A stretch of 23,691 nt of DNA, taken from positions 1-23,691 of the forward strand of contig DVFO01000059.1 of NCBI GenBank assembly GCA_018713215.1. The letters are read 5' to 3'. The notes below the pieces were generated by a model. The model was not told the origin of the DNA and did not search any database. It saw only the letters and a program-made list of their open reading frames with translations. Below are positions 22,670 to 23,691 of this stretch, piece after piece (the first letter of the stretch is position 1; the number at the start of each line of letters is the position of its first letter). The position numbers and the translations under genes were made by a program. This DNA is from Enterenecus faecium. Its GTDB lineage: Bacteria; Bacillota; Clostridia; Oscillospirales; Oscillospiraceae.

Positions 22670-22689
22670 GTATAAATCTGTGTGTGGGA

Positions 22690-23691
22690 TTAGTACGCCA
22701 CGCCCCAGTACACCATGTGCTTGGCGGGCTTGCCGCACACGGGGCACACGTCGCCCAGGTGCTCCTGCTCCAGGGGGATGCAGCGGGAGGACACGCCCGC
22801 CACTTCCTTCATCTTCAGCTCGCAGGCTTCGTCGCCGCACCACATGGTCTTGGCAAAGCCGCCCTGGGTGGCCATCTTCTCCTTGACCTCCTCCAGCGTG
22901 GAGCAGGGGTAGGTGTTCTCGTCCAGGTTGCGCTTGGCCCGGTGGAAGAGGCTCTGCTGAATCTCCTCCAGCAGGTTTTTCACGGTCTCCTCGATGTTGT
23001 CCAGGGAGACGAAGGTCTTCTCGCCGCTGTCACGGCGGGCCAGCACGCACTGGTTCTTCTCCATATCCTTGGGGCCCAGCTCCAGACGCAGGGGCACGCC
23101 CTTCATCTCATACTCGGCAAACTTCCAGCCGGGAGACTGCTCAGAGGCGTCCATCTTCACCCGGATGCCGGCGGCCTTCAGACGGTCGCACACGGCCTGG
23201 TTGGCTTCGATGACCCCGTCCTTGTGCTGGGCCACGGGGATGACGATGACCTGGGTGGGGGCGATGCGGGGGGGCAGCACCAGACCGTTGTTGTCGCCGT
23301 GGGTCATGATGACGCCGCCGATGAGGCGGGTGGACACGCCCCAGGAGGTCTCAAAGGGGGTGTGCAGCTGGTTGTCCTTGCCGGCGAAGCTCACGCCAAA
23401 GGCACGGGCGAAGCCGTCGCCGAAGTAGTGGGAGGTGCCGGCCTGGAGGGCCTTCTTGTCGTGCATCATGCACTCCACGGTGTAGGTGGCCTCGGCGCCG
23501 GAGAACTTCTCCTTGTCGGTCTTGCGGCCCTTCACCACCGGCATGGCCAGGTAGTTCTCGCAGAAGTCGGCGTAGATGTTGAACATCCGCAGGGTCTCCT
23601 CCATGGCCTCCTCCGCGGTGGCGTGCATGGTGTGGCCCTCCTGCCACAGGAACTCCCGGTGGCGCAGGAAGGGGCGGGAGGTCTTCTCCCA
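22690..23691 (-). CDS. proS: Prolyl-tRNA synthetase, archaeal/eukaryal type, C-terminal part
   Basis: The frame is open to the window edge (334 residues seen), so the N-terminus with class II motif 1 is missing. It charges tRNA-Pro with proline. Visible: motif 2 region (RPFLRHREFLWQEGHTMHAT), motif 3 region (HGDNNGLVLPPRIAPTQVIVIPV), the anticodon-binding domain (about 23240-22960) and the C-terminal module ending in a tyrosine (CPVCGKPAKHMVYWGVAY) with a Cys set CGDEAC ... CPVC that suits zinc binding. This is the short type without the bacterial INS editing domain between motifs 2 and 3, which is common in Clostridia. A hairpin terminator follows. Confidence 0.96.
   Translation of the reverse strand, partial: WEKTSRPFLRHREFLWQEGHTMHATAEEAMEETLRMFNIYADFCENYLAMPVVKGRKTDKEKFSGAEATYTVECMMHDKKALQAGTSHYFGDGFARAFGVSFAGKDNQLHTPFETSWGVSTRLIGGVIMTHGDNNGLVLPPRIAPTQVIVIPVAQHKDGVIEANQAVCDRLKAAGIRVKMDASEQSPGWKFAEYEMKGVPLRLELGPKDMEKNQCVLARRDSGEKTFVSLDNIEETVKNLLEEIQQSLFHRAKRNLDENTYPCSTLEEVKEKMATQGGFAKTMWCGDEACELKMKEVAGVSSRCIPLEQEHLGDVCPVCGKPAKHMVYWGVAY

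Overview
The window looks like a chromosomal segment of a GC-rich Clostridia, most likely a gut Oscillospiraceae (Flavonifractor/Lawsonibacter-like). The reasons are the strongly GC-rich codon use, AGGAGG-type ribosome sites, VPQTG (LPXTG-like) surface anchors, a Firmicutes-type MutL with nuclease motifs, an archaeal/eukaryal-type ProRS with a C-terminal Cys-rich zinc module, and many palindromic intergenic repeats. The taxon is inferred, not proven. No tRNA, rRNA, CRISPR array or complete mobile element was found.

Layout. (1) 1-4377: the C-terminal end of a wall-anchored FIVAR-type protein (+) faces a large wall-anchored metallophosphoesterase/beta-propeller protein (-). They are separated by a palindrome-rich gap whose two terminators have related stems. 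(2) 4530-12007, minus strand: zapA, a U32/DUF3656 protein (RlhA-like), maf, mreC, then an 815-bp gap carrying a candidate structured RNA inside inverted repeats, then mutS. (3) 12352-14915, plus strand: an ECF-type sigma factor, a probable anti-sigma membrane protein and two unknown single-span membrane proteins. (4) 15060-18481, plus strand: dtd, mutL and a uridine-kinase-like P-loop kinase, closely packed. (5) 18764-20544, plus strand: an Mrp/NBP35 Fe-S carrier ATPase and an orphan HATPase protein. The latter overlaps by ATGA with a broken REP-associated transposase (RAYT) that runs into a REPIN-like repeat. (6) 20827-23691, minus strand: two unknown membrane proteins and the 3' part of proS.

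Functional themes are cell-surface proteins, division and shape (zapA, mreC, maf), mismatch repair (mutS and mutL, about 8 kb apart on opposite strands), translation quality and rRNA/tRNA work (dtd, proS, RlhA-like), and a sigma/anti-sigma regulatory unit.

The most interesting content is intergenic. (a) A repeat of about 185 bp occurs twice (12868-13053 and 22444-22626). It has five stems, and many differences between the copies preserve base pairing. (b) A REPIN-like pair of palindromes occurs at 18556-18637 and, inverted, at 20663-20743, where it follows the RAYT N-terminus. (c) A chain of stems between mreC and mutS is a candidate non-coding RNA. (d) GC-rich inverted repeats of one family bound modules at 399-732 and 7239-7909.
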